Assembly: GCA_964545875.1 (NCBI GenBank)
Contig: CAZJHH010000001.1
Coordinates: 62,001 to 126,000, forward strand
DNA from: DAIPKP01 sp964545875
GTDB taxonomy: Bacteria > Synergistota > Synergistia > Synergistales > Aminiphilaceae
Direction: 5' to 3'
Length of the DNA stretch: 64,000 nucleotides
The position numbers were made by a program, and so were the translations under genes. A model generated the notes under the pieces. The model made no database searches, was not told the DNA's origin, and saw nothing but the letters and a program-made list of their open reading frames with translations. The first letter of the stretch is position 1. Every line of letters starts with the position of its first letter. Shown here piece after piece: positions 17,621 through 26,946 of the stretch.

Positions 17621-18355
17621 ATGGAAAAAGCAAGGCACGTTCTAGTAACTGGAGCAAGCCGAGGCATCGGAAAAGCTGTGGCACTCCATTTTGCAGCGGA
17701 AGGATGCTCTGTCTCCGTAGGAGGACGTAACGCCGAAGGAGTTGAAAGGGTTGTTTGGGAAATCCGGAAGAACGGTGGAAAAGCCTGCCCCGTGATCTGT
17801 GATCTTTCGATTCGAAAGGGAGTAGAAGAAGGAATTGAAGCCTCTCGGAGCTTCGCGGGCAATCCGGACGTGTTGATCAACAATGCCGGAATGTATCCCA
17901 GCAGTCCTTTTCTCGAAACCTCGGAAGAGGAATGGAACGCCATCATGAGTATTTGTCTGGATGCCGTATTTCGTTGCAGCCAAATGGTTCTTCCGGAAAT
18001 GATCCGGAAGGGAGCGGGGTGGATCGTGAACATGGCCTCCGTGGATGGCAAGACTCCCGGTACCTGTAACGCCGCCTATTCTGCCTCCAAAGCGGCAGTT
18101 ATAAGCTTGACGCGATCCATGGCGATGGAAATGGCTCCGCACGGTATTTTTATCAATGCAGTAGCTCCTGGCTGGGTGGGAACGGAACGGATTTTTGCGG
18201 GAGAGCGGTGGAAAAAGGCTCTTTCCGAGGTGCCTCTGGGAAGGTTGGCGGAACCCGAAGAGATTGCCGAGGCCGTCGGCTGGCTCTGTTCTGATAAGGC
18301 ACGGTACATTACCGGAGAGACCTTGAACGTAAATGGAGGCGTTTTCATGGACTAG
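17621..18355 (+). CDS. SDR family NAD(P)-dependent oxidoreductase
   Basis: About 244 residues, typical for a classical short-chain dehydrogenase. I chose the ATG at 17621, preceded by AGAGGAGG; the frame is open upstream to 17486 but lacks sense there. TGASRGIG near residue 11 binds the cofactor, NNAG follows at ~88, and the catalytic Tyr-Lys pair is in YSASK at ~152-156. The end has the usual GETLNVNGG. It interconverts an alcohol and a carbonyl. It is the first gene of a plus-strand operon with a TRAP transporter and a racemase-like protein, so it probably oxidises or reduces the imported hydroxy or oxo acid (inference). Confidence 0.9.
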   Translation: MEKARHVLVTGASRGIGKAVALHFAAEGCSVSVGGRNAEGVERVVWEIRKNGGKACPVICDLSIRKGVEEGIEASRSFAGNPDVLINNAGMYPSSPFLETSEEEWNAIMSICLDAVFRCSQMVLPEMIRKGAGWIVNMASVDGKTPGTCNAAYSASKAAVISLTRSMAMEMAPHGIFINAVAPGWVGTERIFAGERWKKALSEVPLGRLAEPEEIAEAVGWLCSDKARYITGETLNVNGGVFMD

Positions 18356-18541
18356 CCTGCCCCAAAATGAAATGAGCTACAGGGCAGTAGTTTGGGTATA
18401 TGGCTCAAGGTACGCGGGATGTGAAGGTGATGCATGCAAAAAAGAACAAGGGAGGTGAATTTGAAGAGAGCGTGTCGGTTGACGAGAGCGGGTTCGTCGA
18501 GCTTTATGGAATGCTGTCTATGATGGGAGGTCTGTTTTGTT

Positions 18542-19633
18542 ATGAAGAAAAATATGTCGAAGGTACTGAGACTTGGAGTCCTGGTTCTGGTGACCCTCGC
18601 GTTGTTTATCGCGTACATGCCTAATGGAGTGATGGCAGCGGAAAAAGAGAAGGTGTGGCGTTGGTATCCGTCGTGCTGGCAGCCTAGCGGCGTCGTGTGG
18701 GATAGGCTTGTCTATATTTCGGACTACATCACCCGGGCATCGGGGGGGCGGATTAAAGTCACTCCCACCGCTCCGGGAATGACCGTTCCGGTTCAGGAAC
18801 AGCTTGCTGCCGTAGCCAACGGTATCACGGAGGCCATGGTAGTCTACACCGACTATTATTCCGGACAGATGCCCTTGCTTTCCATGACGGTCAATCCTTT
18901 GTTTCTCATGAATAATACCTGGGAACTGGATCAATACATAATGCATCAGAATGGCGGACGTATTATGGAGTTGCTCCAGGAGCAGCTGACGGAATATGGC
19001 GACGTTCACGTGGTGGGTCCCACGTATTACGTTTTGGAGATGATTATAAATTCCAAAAAGCCGATTAAGAGTGTCGACGACATCCGGGGAACGAAATTCC
19101 GGAGCGGCGATGTGCCTGTGGCAAACGCCCTTGGAGCCCTTGGAGCTTCGGTAACCTGGTCTCCCGGCGAAGAGATCTATACCAATCTTTCCGCCGGCGT
19201 CATTGACGCATGTACCTATTGCGGCCCCGCAGACAGTATCGCCATGGGATTTCACGAAGTGGCTCCCTACTGGGTCAGAACTCCCGTTATGGGCCCCGTC
19301 AATGTCGATTTCTTCGTGGTTAACGGAAAGGTCTGGAGAGAGCTTCCCGACGACCTCAAGGCGATCGTCGAGGCGGCGGTGCAAGCCGGAAACGCTTTTG
19401 CGGAATATAAGGGCGCTGCCGACAACAGTCAGGCCTGGGCCAAGGCACAGGAGGAACATGGAGTTACGGTAATCGATTGGTCTGAAGAGGATATCCTCAA
19501 ATGGGAGAAGACCGTGGCATCTTTCCTCCCGGAGTATGCCAAGGACGATGCGAGTGCAGAGGCCGTAGAAGTGTTGAAGGACTTTATCAGGGAATGGAAG
19601 CCCGAATTGGCAAAGGAATTGTTTAACAACTAG
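18542..19633 (+). CDS. dctP: TRAP transporter substrate-binding protein DctP
   Basis: A 363-residue secreted solute-binding protein with a signal peptide of about 33 residues ending VMAAEK. Features of the DctP/TeaA-like group include GVIDACTYCGPAD in the middle and a conserved Arg-bearing RGTKFRSGD that in the family grips the substrate carboxylate. It hands its ligand to the DctQ and DctM membrane proteins encoded next. GGGAGG lies ~14 bases before the ATG, somewhat far. A hairpin follows the gene, a usual way to make more binding protein than permease. Substrate unknown; shared operators link it to the glycyl-radical enzymes. Confidence 0.92.
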   Translation: MKKNMSKVLRLGVLVLVTLALFIAYMPNGVMAAEKEKVWRWYPSCWQPSGVVWDRLVYISDYITRASGGRIKVTPTAPGMTVPVQEQLAAVANGITEAMVVYTDYYSGQMPLLSMTVNPLFLMNNTWELDQYIMHQNGGRIMELLQEQLTEYGDVHVVGPTYYVLEMIINSKKPIKSVDDIRGTKFRSGDVPVANALGALGASVTWSPGEEIYTNLSAGVIDACTYCGPADSIAMGFHEVAPYWVRTPVMGPVNVDFFVVNGKVWRELPDDLKAIVEAAVQAGNAFAEYKGAADNSQAWAKAQEEHGVTVIDWSEEDILKWEKTVASFLPEYAKDDASAEAVEVLKDFIREWKPELAKELFNN

Positions 19634-19665
19634 AGCGGTGCTTTCGTAGAACCCTATGTTGCACG

Positions 19666-19694
19666 GGGCACCTGTTTTTTGTAAGCAGGTGCCC
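19666..19694 (+). terminator. intercistronic hairpin between dctP and dctQ
   Basis: GGGCACCTG and CAGGTGCCC pair around an 11-base loop, 33 bases past the dctP stop. No T-run follows, so partial attenuation or 3' protection of the dctP message is more likely than full termination. Confidence 0.5.
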
Positions 19695-19749
19695 TCTAAA
19701 CACTCTCTCATGAAACGTCATAATCGCTGGATGTTAAGGAGATGTTTAT

Positions 19750-20253
19750 ATGGAAGCCATCTTAAAAATTGTTGACGCAATTAACAGAGGCCTCGGAAAA
19801 ATCATGAGCTTTTTTATCTTGCCGCTTATCTTTATCTTGTGTTATGAGGTTATCATGAGGTACTTCTTCAACTCTCCTACTATTTGGGCTCATGAAATTT
19901 CAGGGCATATTTTCGGTATGTATGCCGTGCTCGGCGGGGGGTATGTCATGCTCAATCGGGAACACATCAAGTCGGACGTTCTGTATGCCCAGTTTTCCGA
20001 ACGGAATCAGGCCATTATCGATTTAGTGACCTTTCCTCTGATTTTCTGCCTGTTGGCTGTGATCTTCGTAGAGGGAATCGAGATGGCGAAGGTTTCCTTA
20101 AAGTATAGGGAAACCACGGTTTCCTTTCTCCGTTCCCCCGTATATCCCGTCAAAATCTGTATTCCCATAGCCGCTCTTTTGATGCTCCTCCAGGGAGTTG
20201 CCCAGTTTATTCGGACTTTCCGGTTTGTCCTTAAAGGGAAAGGGGGAGCGTAG
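19750..20253 (+). CDS. dctQ: TRAP transporter small permease DctQ
   Basis: A 167-residue membrane protein with four hydrophobic helices and the family stretch VIMRYFFNSPTIWAHEISG, with an invariant-type Arg-Tyr and a Trp-x-x-Glu. DctQ is the small subunit that binds DctM to form the Na+-coupled carboxylate importer. AAGGAGATG precedes the ATG closely. It ends 3 bases before dctM, so the two are translated together. Confidence 0.9.
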   Translation: MEAILKIVDAINRGLGKIMSFFILPLIFILCYEVIMRYFFNSPTIWAHEISGHIFGMYAVLGGGYVMLNREHIKSDVLYAQFSERNQAIIDLVTFPLIFCLLAVIFVEGIEMAKVSLKYRETTVSFLRSPVYPVKICIPIAALLMLLQGVAQFIRTFRFVLKGKGGA

Positions 20254-20256
20254 AAT

Positions 20257-21582
20257 ATGGAACTCACTGCACCGTTTTATTTGACCATGTTGCTTTCCTT
20301 CCTTTTCATAGGGCTCTTTCTCGGTATCCCCATGGCCTTCACCCTGGGAGGAAGCGCGGTGGTGGCAGCCCTTATCTATGCAGGGCCAGGCATGCTTGCC
20401 TTTACCACGAGCCAGATTTTCAGCGGAATGCTCTCTTTGGGGCTTATCTCCCTCCCCCTTTTCATCTTCATCGCCTGCCTTTTCGAAAAATCCGGCATAG
20501 CGGAGGACATGTTCGAATGTCTGCGTCATTGGCTTGCCCCCGTACATGGTTCTTTGGCCATGGCTTCCGTGGTGGCTTGTGCGCTTATCGCCGCTTTCTC
20601 GGGAGTCTCCACCGCCGGAGTGGTTACCATGGGAATTATCGCTCTTCCCATGATGCTTCGGCTTGGATATCACAAGGGCATTGCCACGGGCTCCATTATG
20701 TCCGGCGGGGTTTTGGCGATTCTCATTCCTCCCAGTGTTTCCTTTATCGTTTACGGTATGCTTGCTCGCGTGTCTATCGGGAAGCTTTTTGCGGGAGGTC
20801 TCATCCCCGGGCTTCTTCTCACGGTGGGGTACATGGTTTACATTAATATTCGGTGTCGCCTGAACCCCGAACTCGGCCCTCCCATGCCGGTGGAAGAACG
20901 AGTTTCTTTCAGGGAAAAACTTCGTATTACCAAAGGACTGCTGGCTCCTTTCCTTCTGATTTTTTCCATTTTGGGTACCATTCTTATCGGTGCGGCGTCC
21001 CCCTCCGAATCTGCTGCCATCGGGGCTGCCGTCGCCCTGGGCTGTGTACTTGCCAGGGGGCAATTGAAATGGGACTTGTTGAAAGAGACCTGTTATAGAA
21101 CGTTTCGGATTACCAGTATGGTTATGTGGATTATTTTCGGAGCGAAGATGTTTGCTACCGTTTTCGTGACCGTAGGTGCGGCGGAAATGATACGGGAGAC
21201 CTTCCTCAATCTGAACGTGTCGCCTATCGTCATGATTCTCATGATGCAGATGACCTACATCATCATGGGCTGTGTCACCGAAGAAATAACCATGATGTCT
21301 CTGACCATACCGATTTATGCGCCCATCCTCGCCGCATTGGGATTCGACCCCGTGTGGTTCGGAGTTCTTTTCATGGTGAATATGCAGATAGGCTATCTTA
21401 CTCCTCCCTTCGGCTATTGTCTGTTCTACATGAAAGGAGTCGCCCCCCCTGAAATCAGCACTGCGGACCTTTATCGTGCGGTCTGGCCCTTTATTCTGAT
21501 CCAGCTCGCGGTGCTTCTTTTGATCCTTTTCTTCCCCCAGATTGTTCTCTGGCTTCCCAATACGGTTTTGGGTATTAGGTAA
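20257..21582 (+). CDS. dctM: TRAP transporter large permease DctM
   Basis: A 441-residue, very hydrophobic protein with ~12 helices, normal length for DctM. Family marks are FSGVSTAGVVTMGIIALPMM near residue 115, GGVLAILIPPSV, and the C-terminal MVNMQIGYLTPPFGYCLFYMKG. It is the transport channel of the DctPQM importer, driven by a sodium or proton gradient across the inner membrane. It begins 3 bases after dctQ and is followed by the racemase-like gene with a ~90-base gap. Confidence 0.93.
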   Translation: MELTAPFYLTMLLSFLFIGLFLGIPMAFTLGGSAVVAALIYAGPGMLAFTTSQIFSGMLSLGLISLPLFIFIACLFEKSGIAEDMFECLRHWLAPVHGSLAMASVVACALIAAFSGVSTAGVVTMGIIALPMMLRLGYHKGIATGSIMSGGVLAILIPPSVSFIVYGMLARVSIGKLFAGGLIPGLLLTVGYMVYINIRCRLNPELGPPMPVEERVSFREKLRITKGLLAPFLLIFSILGTILIGAASPSESAAIGAAVALGCVLARGQLKWDLLKETCYRTFRITSMVMWIIFGAKMFATVFVTVGAAEMIRETFLNLNVSPIVMILMMQMTYIIMGCVTEEITMMSLTIPIYAPILAALGFDPVWFGVLFMVNMQIGYLTPPFGYCLFYMKGVAPPEISTADLYRAVWPFILIQLAVLLLILFFPQIVLWLPNTVLGIR

Positions 21583-21672
21583 AAAAGCCGAGTTTTTCTC
21601 AGGTAGAAGTCTTCGAGAATTTTCACGTCGCTGCATAGTGAAAAAAGTTCGGAGGAGTTGGTGAGGGGAAAG

Positions 21673-22482
21673 ATGGATAAGAATAAAATGGATTTTGCCA
21701 TAGATCCTGATAAAAAGCGGTATTTCGGTTATGTGGGGAAGGAAGAAAGGTATCAGCATTTTTCCGTTCCCCGGGGGCAGGTGGTATCGGGCTTTTCCGT
21801 GGGGATTCTGCTTCTGGATAACTGGTACCCTGCCATTCCGGGTAACGTAGCCAACGGAACAACCTATACTTTCCCCGTTCGGCATCGAATGGTCGAAGGT
21901 GCTACGTGGGAGCGGATCAATTGCGGCGATCCCACGCTTACCGAAGAGATTATAGGGGTAGCCAAAAGCCTTCAGCGTGAGGGATGCCGTGTTATCTGCG
22001 GTGCCTGCGGCTATTTCGGACACTTTCATCGTGCCGTGGCGGAGGCCCTCGAGGTTCCGGTTTTTCTCTCCAGCCTGGTTCAGGTGCCTCTTATCAAGGC
22101 AACCATGAGAACCGACCGGAAGGTGGGGATCATCTGTGCCGATGCAACGGCTTTGACCGGTGGTATTTGGGAAAGCTGCGGTGTGGACCCGAAAAGCTGC
22201 GTCGTGGCGGGTATGCCCAAGGGAGGGGAGTTTGATCGGGGAATTCTTCACGATCAGGGGAATTTTCATAGCGGTCGGATTTGTGAGGAGCTTGTAGATA
22301 CGGCGGAGGCGCTTCTTTCGGAGCATCCCGAAGTGAGGGCTCTTCTTTTGGAGTGTTCCGATCTTCCCCCTTATGCGGCGGAACTCCAGCGGCTTGTGAG
22401 GCTTCCCGTTTATGATTACATCACCATGATTAAATTTGCCCATAGTGCGGTTTGTCAAAAGCCCTACGAAGGGTTTATTTAA
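21673..22482 (+). CDS. Asp/Glu racemase superfamily protein
   Basis: About 269 residues. Starts are possible at TTG 21658, GTG 21661 and ATG 21673; I chose the ATG, which follows GAGGGGAAAG, but the GTG behind GGAGGAG is nearly as good. Two cysteines in symmetric positions, GACGYFGHF (about 110) and LLECSDLPPYA (about 230), match the paired catalytic cysteines of aspartate/glutamate/hydantoin racemases and maleate isomerase-like enzymes. It probably racemises or isomerises the acid imported by the TRAP system next to it. The exact reaction is not readable. A strong convergent terminator follows. Confidence 0.8.
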   Translation: MDKNKMDFAIDPDKKRYFGYVGKEERYQHFSVPRGQVVSGFSVGILLLDNWYPAIPGNVANGTTYTFPVRHRMVEGATWERINCGDPTLTEEIIGVAKSLQREGCRVICGACGYFGHFHRAVAEALEVPVFLSSLVQVPLIKATMRTDRKVGIICADATALTGGIWESCGVDPKSCVVAGMPKGGEFDRGILHDQGNFHSGRICEELVDTAEALLSEHPEVRALLLECSDLPPYAAELQRLVRLPVYDYITMIKFAHSAVCQKPYEGFI

Positions 22483-22535
22483 AAGCTGCTTCTCTTTTTT
22501 GTTTGCCTGTCATGAGTTTTTCTAAAATAGCCAGC

Positions 22536-22573
22536 AAGGCCGGAATTCTTCTTCTGTGGAGAATTCCGGCCTT
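22536..22573. terminator. bidirectional terminator
   Basis: 14-base perfect arms (AAGGCCGGAATTCT and its complement) around a 10-base loop, between the convergent racemase-like gene and arginase-like gene. A T-run (GTTTTT) lies about 10 bases past it on the plus side, and a T-containing stretch on the minus side. Confidence 0.8.
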
Positions 22574-22594
22574 GTGGGTTGTTTTTCGTAAGGG

Positions 22595-23452
22595 TTATCG
22601 TTTTGCAGCGAGATCATTTTTTCTGAGCATGTCGTATCCTTTTCGAAGAAATCTCGCTCCGATTTCCAGATCTCCGGGGGTGCGATATGCGTACTCCGTC
22701 AGGGCGAAGCCCGTGACGGGAAAGGTTCCTTCCAAAAGATCCAGGAGATTTTCCAGGGTTTCCGGAGAAATGCCTCCGGGGGCGGGGGTAAGCAGGCCAG
22801 GAATGTGCCCGGGTTCGAGCACGTCGAGATCGAGATGGATATACACATGTCCGTATTCCATGGAGAAGAGCGTTTCCCGAAGGCTTTCGGGGTTTCGGGA
22901 GAGGCTTTCCGAGTCGAGCCTCCGAATGTTGTTGTTCCGAATGAACCGCTCTTCCGGAGGGTCCAGATCGCGGACTCCCGCGAAGAGAATCTGTTCCGGT
23001 CGAAGGCGGGAAAAACAAAGTGAGAGAAGCGCCGCATCCCCTTCCCCCAGGGCGGTGCGGAGGGGCATGCCGTGAAAGAGCTTGCTCGGAGAGGTTCGAG
23101 GCGTATTGAGATCTCCATGGGCGTCGAGCCAGAGCAGGGCCATGTCGCCCTTGTGGCGGAAATTCCGCTCGGTAATGGCGAGCATGTCCGCGTCGCATCC
23201 TCCTCCGAGGGTGAGGATTTTTTCCTCTTTCTTCAAATCTTCGAGAGAGCGGCGCATTTCTTTCTGATGCTTCAGAATGCTCTCGTAGCCTAAAATATCG
23301 TTTCGTACGGAAAGTTTCTCCTCTTCCGCAACGGGAACGGTGGTAAAGGCAATCTCTTCGAGGATGTCGTGAAGCTTTGTGGCTCCTCCGAAAAGGGTGT
23401 TCTGAGGGGATGCCCCCTGCCAGAGGGGGAAGAAAAAGTTTCTGGGAACCAT
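22595..23452 (-). CDS. arginase/agmatinase-fold (ureohydrolase) family protein
   Basis: About 285 residues from the ATG at 23452, with AAAGGAC upstream. Two of the three manganese-binding motifs are clear: WLDAHGDLN at ~128-136 and HLDLDVLEP at ~205-213. The first motif, normally GGDH, reads LGGGCDAD here, so the first-metal histidine looks replaced. The family hydrolyses guanidino or formimino groups (arginine, agmatine, formiminoglutamate) in the cytoplasm. With the altered motif the reaction may differ or need one metal. It is followed on the same strand by nothing close, and preceded by an amidase gene 106 bases away, so it may be read with it. Confidence 0.85.
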   Translation of the reverse strand: MVPRNFFFPLWQGASPQNTLFGGATKLHDILEEIAFTTVPVAEEEKLSVRNDILGYESILKHQKEMRRSLEDLKKEEKILTLGGGCDADMLAITERNFRHKGDMALLWLDAHGDLNTPRTSPSKLFHGMPLRTALGEGDAALLSLCFSRLRPEQILFAGVRDLDPPEERFIRNNNIRRLDSESLSRNPESLRETLFSMEYGHVYIHLDLDVLEPGHIPGLLTPAPGGISPETLENLLDLLEGTFPVTGFALTEYAYRTPGDLEIGARFLRKGYDMLRKNDLAAKR

Positions 23453-23557
23453 GAAAACACGTCCTTTCAATACGGCTCTCAATGCGGGAAGTCCTTGCAG
23501 AGGAAGAGAGACAAAGCCACGACGGAGTTTCTCCTCGTTTTCACGAGAGGGTTATAT

Positions 23558-24931
23558 TCAGATCGGAGGAGAAGGAAATTTTCCCAGTACGTTCTCCAGA
23601 TATTTCGCTGCGGCCAGAGAAACGTCTTCCCGCCAGGGGTGGGCGATAAGTTGGATTCCTATGGGAAGACCTTTTGAGGAGGTGCCTCCCCGTATCACCG
23701 CAGCGGGCCATCCGGTAAGGTTGTATGTCATGGTGTAGCTGAAACTCCGGAGATCGTCCCGAAGGGCTCCATGAGGCTGGGCGGGAAGGGCGTTTACCGG
23801 GGAGAGCAGAAGGTCATACTCACTGAAAAAGGAGAGCATGGTGCTTCGAAACCGGTACCACCGCATGATAAGGGCATCCAAGGCGGGGGCTTCCAGAGGT
23901 TGTCCGAGGCCGAGCCAGGGAATGGAGTGCTTCCGGGTATTCGATTCTTCCAGCAGCCTTCTTATGGAAGCTCCTCCGTCGGCGGAGAACAGGCCCATTA
24001 TGATTTCGTAAGATTCTTCGATACCCCGGGGTCGGACCTCTTCCACGATAAAACCGTTCTCGTCGAGGAGCGAGGCTGCCCGACGCACTGCCTGGGCGAC
24101 TTCCTCCGAGGCGGGGAGGATGCCGTTATCCGTGTGAAAGGCCACCTTCAAATCCTTGACGGATAGATCTTCGGGGTTTCCCAGGGGCATGGGAACTATG
24201 GAGGGGTCTATTTTGTCGGGGCCCGATATGAGCGGAAGAAGAAGCTCCAGATCCTCCACGGATCTTGTCATGGGGCCGATCTGCTGGAAGGAATCCAGCA
24301 TTCCTCCGAAGGAGAGAATGTGCCCTGTTCGCGGAACCCGTCCGGAGGTAGGTTTGATGGTGGTTATGCCGCAGCAGTGCGAGGGATAGCGCAGGCTTCC
24401 GCCGTAATCGCTGCCGATGTCGAAGGGAGAGCCCTTGGAGGCCACGATTGCTGCGGCTCCGCCACTGCTTCCCCCGGGAGAGCGGGAAAGATCGTAGGGA
24501 TTGTTCGTTCTTCCGTAAACGAGATTGTCCGTCTCGTACAGAAGGGTGAACTCCGGGGTGTTCGTCTTTCCGAGAAGAATGGCTCCGTTTTTCCGCAGAC
24601 GTGAAAGTACCGTGGCATCTCTCGGGGGTTTGAAGTTCTTTCGCCCGAGAGTACCTCCGGTGGAGATCACCCCCTCGGCATCGAAGGAGTCCTTCAGGGT
24701 CATGGGAACCCCGGAAAGAGGCCCGGTGCTGATGCCTTGCGACAACAGGCTGTCCGCCTTGCGGGCTTCTTTCCTTGCGGATTCCTCGGATAGCTGTACC
24801 ACCGCGTTGAGTTTGGGGTTAATCTCGTGAATGCGGCCAAGAAAGGCATCTACCACTTCGGCGGAGGATACCTCTTTGTTGTGAATTGCCGCGGCCATTT
24901 CCTTTACCGACATGTCCAAAATTTTTTTCAT
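23558..24931 (-). CDS. amidase signature family enzyme
   Basis: About 457 residues from the ATG at 24931 (MKKILDMSVKEMAAAI), with AAGGA upstream; the frame is open much further but that part overlaps the next gene. The Ser-cisSer-Lys triad is visible: the lysine in MTLKDSFD (~80), the serine-rich loop SRSPGGSSGG (~153-162) and the nucleophile region GSDYGGSLRYP (~172-182). The C-terminal half has the usual GLPIGIQLIA. It hydrolyses a carboxamide to acid and ammonia; GatA is unlikely because no gatB or gatC is near. It follows a YtcJ-type amidohydrolase by 41 bases, suggesting a joint amide-degrading operon. Confidence 0.9.
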   Translation of the reverse strand: MKKILDMSVKEMAAAIHNKEVSSAEVVDAFLGRIHEINPKLNAVVQLSEESARKEARKADSLLSQGISTGPLSGVPMTLKDSFDAEGVISTGGTLGRKNFKPPRDATVLSRLRKNGAILLGKTNTPEFTLLYETDNLVYGRTNNPYDLSRSPGGSSGGAAAIVASKGSPFDIGSDYGGSLRYPSHCCGITTIKPTSGRVPRTGHILSFGGMLDSFQQIGPMTRSVEDLELLLPLISGPDKIDPSIVPMPLGNPEDLSVKDLKVAFHTDNGILPASEEVAQAVRRAASLLDENGFIVEEVRPRGIEESYEIIMGLFSADGGASIRRLLEESNTRKHSIPWLGLGQPLEAPALDALIMRWYRFRSTMLSFFSEYDLLLSPVNALPAQPHGALRDDLRSFSYTMTYNLTGWPAAVIRGGTSSKGLPIGIQLIAHPWREDVSLAAAKYLENVLGKFPSPPI

Positions 24932-24972
24932 AAAAATTCCTTCGCGTTTCGAATCGGTAATACCGATTTTTT

Positions 24973-26511
24973 CTACTTTTTCGAGTACCGTATCTTTCCG
25001 TCCACCAGAGTGTACCGGGGCCGGACCTCCTTGAGTTTTTCCGGAGCTTCTTTGAAGACATCCCGGTCGAGAAGCACCAGATCCGCCTTGTACCCCGGTT
25101 CGATGCGTCCCAGCTCGTGCTCCTGGCCGATAAGTTTCGGAGGATTTGCCGTAAAGAGGCTTAAGGATTCTTCCAGGCTCAGTTTCTGCCCCGGATTCTG
25201 TCCTCCCTCGGGATACCCCGCATCGTTCGTGCGGTTTACCGCCGCCCAGATGCCCCGCCAGGGGTTGGGGCTCTCCACGGGGGTGTCGCTGGATCCAGCC
25301 AGCAGAAGCCCCGCGTTCAGAAGATCCTTCCACCGGTAGCCCCAGGGCCTGCGCTCCTCGTCCAGGTGGCTTTCCACCAGGGCGATGTCGCTGGGCAGGA
25401 AGACCGGCTGAATGTCGCAGGCCACGCCCAGCCGGACCATGCGTTCGATCTGGTCGTTCCGGCAGATCTGCACGTGTACCGCCCGATGGGGGAGGCTGCA
25501 GCTTCCCGGAGAGGCCTCCAGGGCGTTCAGAAACTGATCCAGCGTGGCGTCCCCGATGGCATGAACCTGGCACTGCACGTTCCGCCGGTTGGCCTCGGTA
25601 ATCTGCTGCCGCACGTAGTCCTCGGTATAGTTGAGAATTCCCAGGGCATCCTCGGTGCCCGCATAGGGGCGGGAGAGAGCGGCGGTGCGGCCTCCGAAGG
25701 AGCCGTCCAGAATCATCTTGTACCCTCCGTAACGTACCCAGGATGTGCCGGAGCCCGAGGGGATATGATCCTCCCGGAACTGGTCCGTAAAGGAGACGAT
25801 CCGCAGAGGAAGGGCTCCTTCCGCTTCGAGCTTCTGGAAGAGTTCCATGCTCTCGGGCATTCCCAGGGAGACCAGCCCGCAGGTGTGCACCCCCGTGAGG
25901 CCGTAGGAGGAGAATTCCTGAAAGACCTCTTCGAGATACTCCCGTTCCCGCTCCTGAAAGGCGGGATTGGCGTGCATGGCCTCAAGCAGAGGAGTGCAGG
26001 CATTTTCCAGAAGGATGCCGTTTCCCTCCGGAGAGATTCCAGCCCGGCGGAGCCCTTCGCTGTTCGCCACATGCACGTGCACGCAGACCCGGCGGAGGAG
26101 GATGGGGTTGGGAAGGTTCAGGGCGTCGAGATCCTCCTTGTTCGGGAGCCGGTTATCCTTCCAGGGAGTGTTGTCGAAACGCACTCCGTAGATCCACTCC
26201 TCGGGAGCCAGCTTTTTGGCGTATTCCCGGATTTTCTCCAGCATCTCCTGCAGAGAGCCCGCATCGTCCAGGGGAAGGGCGGATTTCTGGCGGGCGCAGG
26301 TCATGATGTGCACGTGGGTATCCGTGAGTCCCGGCACCACGCTCTCTCCGGAGAGTTCCAGCCGGGTGGCTCCGCGGGCTCCGGGATGGGCGGCAATCTC
26401 TTCGGCGGTTCCCAGGGCGGCGATGCGATCTTTTTCCACGAGAATATCAAGTTTTTCGGGGGAACCGCTTCCGGTCCACACGCTTCCTCCCGTAATGAGA
26501 AACGAGGTCAT
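24973..26511 (-). CDS. amidohydrolase, YtcJ/Amidohydro_3 type (second copy)
   Basis: A 512-residue paralogue of the protein at 5019. Metal-binding marks are GLTDTHVHI near residue 63, QVHAIGDAT in the middle, and GSSDTPVESP near 410; ADLVLLDRD closes the composite sheet. Shared stretches (WIYGVRFDN, PNPILLRRVCVHVHVANS) show both come from one family, but identity looks moderate, so they are not a recent duplicate. It hydrolyses an amide-like bond; substrate unknown. It is first in an apparent operon with the amidase and perhaps the arginase-fold gene. A weak ribosome site (AAAGGAG) lies 8 bases before the ATG. Confidence 0.87.
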   Translation of the reverse strand: MTSFLITGGSVWTGSGSPEKLDILVEKDRIAALGTAEEIAAHPGARGATRLELSGESVVPGLTDTHVHIMTCARQKSALPLDDAGSLQEMLEKIREYAKKLAPEEWIYGVRFDNTPWKDNRLPNKEDLDALNLPNPILLRRVCVHVHVANSEGLRRAGISPEGNGILLENACTPLLEAMHANPAFQEREREYLEEVFQEFSSYGLTGVHTCGLVSLGMPESMELFQKLEAEGALPLRIVSFTDQFREDHIPSGSGTSWVRYGGYKMILDGSFGGRTAALSRPYAGTEDALGILNYTEDYVRQQITEANRRNVQCQVHAIGDATLDQFLNALEASPGSCSLPHRAVHVQICRNDQIERMVRLGVACDIQPVFLPSDIALVESHLDEERRPWGYRWKDLLNAGLLLAGSSDTPVESPNPWRGIWAAVNRTNDAGYPEGGQNPGQKLSLEESLSLFTANPPKLIGQEHELGRIEPGYKADLVLLDRDVFKEAPEKLKEVRPRYTLVDGKIRYSKK

Positions 26512-26946
26512 GGTTATATGCTCCTTTCACAGGCTTTGCTCCGAAGCCATGTCACCGCTCCGGAGAAAGATGGTTATACGGTATACATTTCAACGTTCTC
26601 CATGGTAGCGCAAAAAAAGAAAAGAATCCACGATAAAAAAGAGTTTCCATTGATAAATGCCTCGTCGCACACGATCTCTAAAGTCGTTTTAATTCCAACC
26701 CGAACTGCGTGAGTTTTCTCGTTCATGTGGTTTAATAGCGACGAACACCCCATGGAGAGCTGCAAGAAGGGAAACGAGATGTGTAATGAACACAAACCAC
26801 AGGGGGCCTGATCACACGAAAGAAATTCAAAGAAAAAGCGGTAAACATGGTCCCGAGGTATGGCTGCTGCAAAATTTTTTATTAATGGCGCTGAGGGGAT
26901 TTGTTTTCAGGGAGCGACGATGGCAACGCTTTTGTGAGGTGTTTTA
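26512..26946. other. divergent intergenic region without a gene
   Basis: About 435 bases between the divergent amidohydrolase and DedA-PAP2 genes. It is AT-rich compared with its neighbours and must hold both promoters, but I see no convincing -35/-10 pair, hairpin or operator. Confidence 0.5.

Noticed and set aside
20098..22458. 786-codon open frame on the minus strand opposite dctQM and the racemase-like gene
   Set aside because: It is low-complexity His/Lys/Gly-rich antisense of clear membrane-protein genes, with no domain sense or ribosome site.
23558..25573. Long 671-codon frame for the amidase with an upstream 214-codon part
   Set aside because: The upstream part is antisense-like overlap with the next amidohydrolase; the ATG at 24931 has its own ribosome site and family start.
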